Shown here in pieces: positions 6,611 to 8,959 of a DNA stretch of 8,959 nucleotides. The stretch's first letter is position 1. Each line of letters opens with the position of its first letter. This DNA comes from JBBRLA01 sp038231615 (GTDB taxonomy: Bacteria > Myxococcota_A > Polyangia > Palsa-1104 > JAEUJZ01). The stretch spans positions 1 through 8,959 of the forward strand of contig JBBRLA010000342.1 of the NCBI GenBank assembly GCA_038231615.1, written 5' to 3'. Under the pieces are notes generated by a model. The model was not told the origin of the DNA and did not search any database. It saw only the letters and a list, made by a program, of their open reading frames with translations. The position numbers were made by a program, and so were the translations under genes.

Positions 6611-7027
6611 CTACCAGGGGCAGAGAACCCGGACCTCTGCCCGCTCCAGATCGGCCACGTTACGCGTCACTACTACCAGGTCGAACACCAGGGCCGTCGC
6701 CGCCAGCAAGGCATCGATGACCGGCAGCGTGACCTGCCTGCGCTGAGCCTCCCCAACGAGCCGCCCCCAACGGGTCGCCACCTCCTGGTTGATCGGCAGG
6801 ACGCGACCCGAGAACCGAAATTGCAGGTCTTCACGCATCCAGCGGCGGATTCGCTCTGCGCGATCCATATCCGGCAACTTGGCGGCTCCCTTCTCGATCT
6901 CACCAATGGTGAGGACGCTCAAGAAGAGCGTTCTTTCCTGCTGTGCCGAGAGCCAGTCGATCACCTTGCGCTCCGGCCGTGATCTGGTTGCTTCCGAGAT
7001 CAAGCAGGTATCAAGCAGGTAGTTCAA
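6611..7027 (-). CDS. PIN-domain ribonuclease toxin, FitB/VapC-like (module 2)
   Basis: This 138-residue full-length PIN protein is of the FitB-like VapC type. It has NYLLDTCLIS with Asp6, LTIGEIEKG with Glu43, PVIDALLAATAL with Asp105, TRNVADLE with Asn123 and Asp126, and the family ending LCPW. It should be a metal-dependent ribonuclease toxin. The start codon is TTG at 7027, chosen because the conserved family N-terminus (MNYLLDT) begins there and GAGG lies 6 nt upstream. The gene overlaps the antitoxin end by 17 nt, which implies translational coupling; the weak TTG start may also lower toxin output. It reads in the same direction as the TPR operon, but 218 bp separate them. Little sequence similarity to toxin 1 or toxin 3 is visible outside the catalytic motifs. 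Confidence 0.92.
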   Translation of the reverse strand: MNYLLDTCLISEATRSRPERKVIDWLSAQQERTLFLSVLTIGEIEKGAAKLPDMDRAERIRRWMREDLQFRFSGRVLPINQEVATRWGRLVGEAQRRQVTLPVIDALLAATALVFDLVVVTRNVADLERAEVRVLCPW

Positions 7028-7274
7028 GGATCACCTCGCGCCCAAGATCCTGATCCCGCTCTGTATCCAGTTCAATGCCTTGAAGCGGTGACTGCTGGAG
7101 GAACTTCACCAGGGAGGTGGGTGGCGTCGTCAGGCGGGCATACTCTTCGAGAGCGAGGACGACCACGATCTCCTCCCCGCGACGCGTGATAGTCTGGGGA
7201 CCATCAGTCAATGCCTTGTCACACACTTCACTCAGTCGATTTTTCGCGTCCTGCAACTGCCAGGTCTTGCCCAT
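7011..7274 (-). CDS. Phd/YefM family antitoxin (module 2)
   Basis: This 87-residue antitoxin starts at ATG 7274, where GGGAG lies 6 nt upstream; ATG 7298 would add 8 residues but has no comparable RBS and falls at the operator. The N-terminal motif WQLQDAKNRLSEVCDKAL, then GPQTITRRGEEIVVVLALEEY, is the classic Phd/YefM fold (about 3-55). The C-terminal part, with SLVKFLQQSPL and a charged ERDQDLGR stretch (about 60-82), fits the toxin-wrapping segment of antitoxins paired with FitB-like PIN proteins. It is the first gene of the pair and overlaps the toxin by 17 nt. A 13-bp palindrome over the predicted -10 region suggests autorepression. Confidence 0.92.
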   Translation of the reverse strand: MGKTWQLQDAKNRLSEVCDKALTDGPQTITRRGEEIVVVLALEEYARLTTPPTSLVKFLQQSPLQGIELDTERDQDLGREVILELPA

Positions 7275-7298
7275 GAGCGACTCCCGAACAAGAATCAT

Positions 7299-7332
7299 CT
7301 AGACAGTCTAGCCGGATCGAAGCCATCGTCAA
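7299..7332 (-). promoter_or_regulatory. Promoter and palindromic operator of toxin-antitoxin module 2
   Basis: On the minus strand TTGACG (7332-7327) is followed after 16 nt by TAGACT (7310-7305), matching consensus at 5/6 and 4/6 positions. The perfect palindrome CTAGAC-A-GTCTAG (7299-7311) covers the -10 hexamer and ends 24 bp before the antitoxin ATG. This is the expected architecture for conditional autorepression by a Phd-type antitoxin-toxin complex. Confidence 0.55.
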
Positions 7333-7657
7333 GCGACACCTTCATGTGCCGACTGGCCTCCCGAGGCCCGCGCTTTGAGGGCCAGGCTGGGAAGGCGACG
7401 ATCGCCACCGCAGCTCGCGGGACCTGACCGCTCATGAGCAAGCTCTTCTTGTAGCCATACCGGCCGGCTGCCCGCGCTTCGACCGTCCCCTACGCCAAAA
7501 GCACTGTCTCCCCGCGAAAGAAGGGACAGGTTTCGGTTTCTCGGTTTCTCCCCAGTGCCCTTCGGTACTGGCCGGTAGAGAGCAGGAGAGCAGAGGAGAG
7601 CAGAACGGTTTCCGGTTTTCTGGTTTCGGCTACCTGTCGGCCGTCCCTCGAAAGCTC
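7333..7657. other. Non-coding spacer between divergent modules: gene relic, stem-loop and short repeats
   Basis: No convincing intact gene is seen between the two module promoters. On the minus strand the stretch 7391-7470 reads RYGYKKSLL-MSGQVPRAAVAIVA in one frame, resembling the core of four-helix-bundle (23S rRNA intervening-sequence-type) proteins, which usually read RYGLTSQMRRAAVSIVANIAEG in this part. The surrounding sequence does not match, so at most a relic is present. From 7529 to 7627 a compact repeat and stem-loop structure follows, listed separately. Confidence 0.4.
7529..7627. repeat. GGTTTC clusters flanking a stem-loop and GAGAGCAG repeats
   Basis: GGTTTC occurs at 7529, 7535 and 7543, and again at 7607 and 7622, with GGTTTTC at 7614. 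Between the two clusters lies an 8-bp stem-loop at 7552-7571 (CCAGTGCC-CTTC-GGTACTGG, one G-T pair) followed by three GAGAGCAG units at 7578, 7586 and 7596. The ordered arrangement suggests a small dispersed repeat element, not random sequence, but I cannot name a family. Confidence 0.55.
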
Positions 7658-7687
7658 CTGGCATTTGGCCCATCGGTGGGCTATGAT
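7658..7687 (+). promoter_or_regulatory. Promoter and operator of toxin-antitoxin module 3
   Basis: CTGGCA (7658-7663) is followed after 18 nt by TATGAT (7682-7687), matching consensus at 4/6 and 5/6 positions. The inverted repeat GCCCA-TCGG-TGGGC (7668-7681) fills the spacer, a natural repressor site. Predicted transcription would begin near 7694, only a few bases before ATG 7698, so the antitoxin message may be leaderless or nearly so. Confidence 0.45.
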
Positions 7688-7697
7688 GGACATCAAG

Positions 7698-7937
7698 ATG
7701 GCCAAGAAGAAGCGTTCCTACACGATGGCCGAGGCGAAGAGCCAGCTCGGCGCCCTGGTCGAGCAGAGTCAGCAGGGGCCGGTGGAACTGACCCGGCGGG
7801 GCAAGCCCGTGGCGATCCTCATCTCGACGGAAGAGTACGAGCGCCGCCCCAGCCTGTGGGAGGCGATTCAGGATTTCCGCAAGGAGGTCGACATCAATGA
7901 GCTTCCCGAGGAGAATCTGTTCGCTGAGAGGCCATGA
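7698..7937 (+). CDS. Phd/YefM family antitoxin (module 3)
   Basis: From ATG 7698 the product has 79 residues. The N-terminal domain, with YTMAEAKSQLGALVEQSQ and then VELTRRGKPVAILISTEEYE (about 8-50), is a standard Phd/YefM dimerisation and DNA-binding fold. The C-terminal part, with WEAIQDFRKEVD and the acidic INELPEENLF, is the likely toxin-binding segment. The start is uncertain: ATG 7683, ATG 7686 and TTG 7665 are in frame, and GGTGGG (7675-7680) could serve 7686. However, the predicted -10 box overlaps those codons, and the family usually begins a few residues before the AEAK motif. Its stop overlaps the toxin start as ATGA (7934-7937). Confidence 0.9.
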   Translation: MAKKKRSYTMAEAKSQLGALVEQSQQGPVELTRRGKPVAILISTEEYERRPSLWEAIQDFRKEVDINELPEENLFAERP

Positions 7938-8353
7938 GGATCCGCTTCCTGCTCGACACCAATGTGATATCCGAGCCCCACCGCGTGCGCCCCAACCCCG
8001 GCGTGATGCGCAAGATTGGGCGGCATGCCGGAGAGATCGCGCTGTCGGCGCCGGGCTGGCAGGAGCTGATCTTCGGCTGGAAGAAGCTGGACGACTCGAT
8101 CAAAAGGAGCCATCTGGGGCGCTACCTGCGGAAGGTCCGCCTGTCCACGCCGATCTTGCCCTATGACCACCGGGCTGCGGTCTGGCAAGGGGAGGAGCGG
8201 GCCCGGCTATATAAGGAGGGGCTGACGCTGAGCCCCAAGGCCGATCCCTTCATCGCGGCGGTGGCGCAGGTCAACGATCTGGTGCTCGTGACCCACAATA
8301 CCCTGGACTTCGCGGTGTTTGAGGGGCTGCGCATCGAAGACTGGATGGCCTAA
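7934..8353 (+). CDS. PIN-domain ribonuclease toxin, VapC family (module 3)
   Basis: This 139-residue PIN domain is complete. It has FLLDTNVISE with Asp8, PGWQELIFGW with Glu44, LSPKADPFIAAVAQ with Asp104, and LVLVTHNTLDF with Asp125. The LLDTNVISE start and the TxN-x-x-DF motif put it in the large VapC/FitB-like group of metal-dependent ribonuclease toxins. The ATGA overlap with the antitoxin indicates coupled translation. About 72% GC over 7981-8040 by hand count agrees with the high-GC neighbourhood, unlike module 1, so this module appears better adapted or older here. It is followed by a short hairpin at 8462-8481 and then a coding frame that leaves the window. Confidence 0.92.
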   Translation: MRIRFLLDTNVISEPHRVRPNPGVMRKIGRHAGEIALSAPGWQELIFGWKKLDDSIKRSHLGRYLRKVRLSTPILPYDHRAAVWQGEERARLYKEGLTLSPKADPFIAAVAQVNDLVLVTHNTLDFAVFEGLRIEDWMA

Positions 8354-8461
8354 CTACCCCACCCTCTCGCTCCGCGGGCGACCGGCTCACCAAATATCGG
8401 CACAGCGTCCGCATGCCTGGGCGAAGACCATGGGGCCGGCCAGGCAAAGGCTGTGCCGGGC

Positions 8462-8481
8462 CACTGGCTCCACAGCCAGTG
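8462..8481. terminator. Perfect 8-bp stem-loop downstream of toxin 3
   Basis: CACTGGCT-CCAC-AGCCAGTG is a perfect inverted repeat with an 8-bp stem and 4-nt loop, 109 nt after the toxin stop. No T-run follows on either strand, so intrinsic termination is doubtful; it could act as an mRNA 3' stabiliser or be incidental. Confidence 0.3.
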
Positions 8482-8552
8482 CTCGGGAGGCGGGGGCTCT
8501 GCCGCGGCAGATGCGGCGATCTGGGCAGCAGGTGTGGGTTGCTGGGCAGAAG

Positions 8553-8959
8553 ATGTGGCTTGCTGAGGGGAAATGTTCGATTCCGGCGCCGGAGAAGCGG
8601 CGGCACGAGGAGGACGAGGAGGAGAAAATAATCCCCTCTGCGACCTACCAGGAGGTCCTGGGCAAGCTGTGGAACACGCCGTGGATCGAGCGAGGCACGT
8701 ATGCGATGGCGGTCTATGTGGACTCGGACCTGCCGGATTGCCACTGGGTGCTGGAAAAGCGACTGGCGGAGGTAGGGGACCGGCTGCCGCCGGAGTTGCG
8801 GGAGGAATTGACCGCGACGCTGACGCGGCTGGCGTTCTACCGGGAGCGGGACATGGCACAGGTGCTGGCGGAAAAGGCCGCGACGAAGCCAAAAGACCCG
8901 TGGGCCGGACTGCGCGGACCGGTCGTGCCCGGGCAAATGATGCCGGCACTCTGGGCCGG
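8553..8959 (+). CDS. Hypothetical protein, partial (runs off the right edge)
   Basis: This plus-strand frame is open from at least 8352 to the end of the window with no stop. From about 8622 it has real coding character: strong third-position G/C, a balanced amino-acid mix and helical patterns, for example TYQEVLGKLWNTPWIERGTY, LPPELREELTATLTRLAF and AEKAATKPKDPWAGLRGPVV. I do not recognise the family. The start is unresolved: ATG 8553 has only a weak GGG 6 nt upstream, ATG 8511 has nothing, and the best SD-like run (GAGGAGGAG at 8616-8624) precedes ATA, not a usual start. A highly acidic EEDEEEK stretch lies at about 8607-8627. Just upstream, two imperfect 21-bp units at about 8526-8567 encode QQVWVAG and QKMWLAE. 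Opposite-strand frames here are Pro/Arg-rich shadows. Confidence 0.55.
   Translation, partial: MWLAEGKCSIPAPEKRRHEEDEEEKIIPSATYQEVLGKLWNTPWIERGTYAMAVYVDSDLPDCHWVLEKRLAEVGDRLPPELREELTATLTRLAFYRERDMAQVLAEKAATKPKDPWAGLRGPVVPGQMMPALWA

Noticed and set aside
6999..7020. Tandem 11-bp repeat ATCAAGCAGGT at the toxin 2 start
   Set aside because: The second copy simply encodes the conserved LLDTCLIS stretch; the repetition is explained by codon choice and gives no sign of slippage.
8271..8949. Two overlapping minus-strand frames of 221 and 199 codons at the right edge
   Set aside because: Compositions are Pro/Arg/Ala-dominated with no motifs, whereas the plus-strand frame has balanced composition and high third-position G/C.
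1..8959. CRISPR array, tRNA, transposase or integrase genes
   Set aside because: No regularly spaced repeat-spacer pattern, no cloverleaf-like sequence and no transposase or recombinase motif was found on either strand by eye.

Overview
The window looks like chromosomal DNA of a GC-rich delta-proteobacterium, most probably a Myxococcota-type organism. This is an inference from gene content: a Hanks-type Ser/Thr kinase paired with an FHA-containing sigma-54 activator, a TPR protein with a proline/alanine-rich linker and C-terminal membrane segments, and a lipoprotein with a Met/Asp/Pro-rich linker before FG-GAP repeats. No rRNA, tRNA, CRISPR array, transposase or phage gene was seen.

Layout from left to right. 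Positions 1-352 hold no convincing intact gene, only what looks like a decayed XRE-type helix-turn-helix on the minus strand. Positions 353-3134 (minus) hold a two-gene operon: a membrane-anchored Ser/Thr kinase and, 7 nt downstream, an FHA-AAA-Fis transcription activator. Positions 3293-3970 (plus) hold a first Phd/PIN (VapBC-like) toxin-antitoxin module of visibly lower GC. Positions 3980-4164 are a broken second copy of the kinase gene, with its 5' leader about 93% identical to that of the intact kinase. Positions 4177-6392 (minus) hold a second two-gene operon: a TPR/membrane protein and a lipoprotein with seven FG-GAP/VCBS-type calcium-loop repeats. It is preceded by two identical 13-bp palindromes exactly 21 bp apart. 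Positions 6611-7332 (minus) and 7658-8353 (plus) are a second and a third, sequence-unrelated Phd/PIN module, transcribed divergently. The roughly 330 bp between their promoters hold GGTTTC clusters, a strong stem-loop, GAGAGCAG repeats and a possible relic of a four-helix-bundle gene. From about 8511 to the right edge a plus-strand frame with good coding character runs out of the window.

How it may work together (inference). The minus-strand genes read in order TPR, FG-GAP lipoprotein, (dead kinase copy), kinase, FHA activator. This could be one envelope-to-transcription signalling locus, with surface proteins upstream and a kinase that phosphorylates a target recognised by the FHA domain of a sigma-54 activator. 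Toxin-antitoxin insertion and kinase duplication and decay would have broken it up later. The three toxin-antitoxin modules, the gene remnants and the repeats mark the area as an accessory, rearranging region. I did not find an obviously new enzymatic defence system. The best leads are the kinase relic, the paired operators and the hypothesised split signalling locus.
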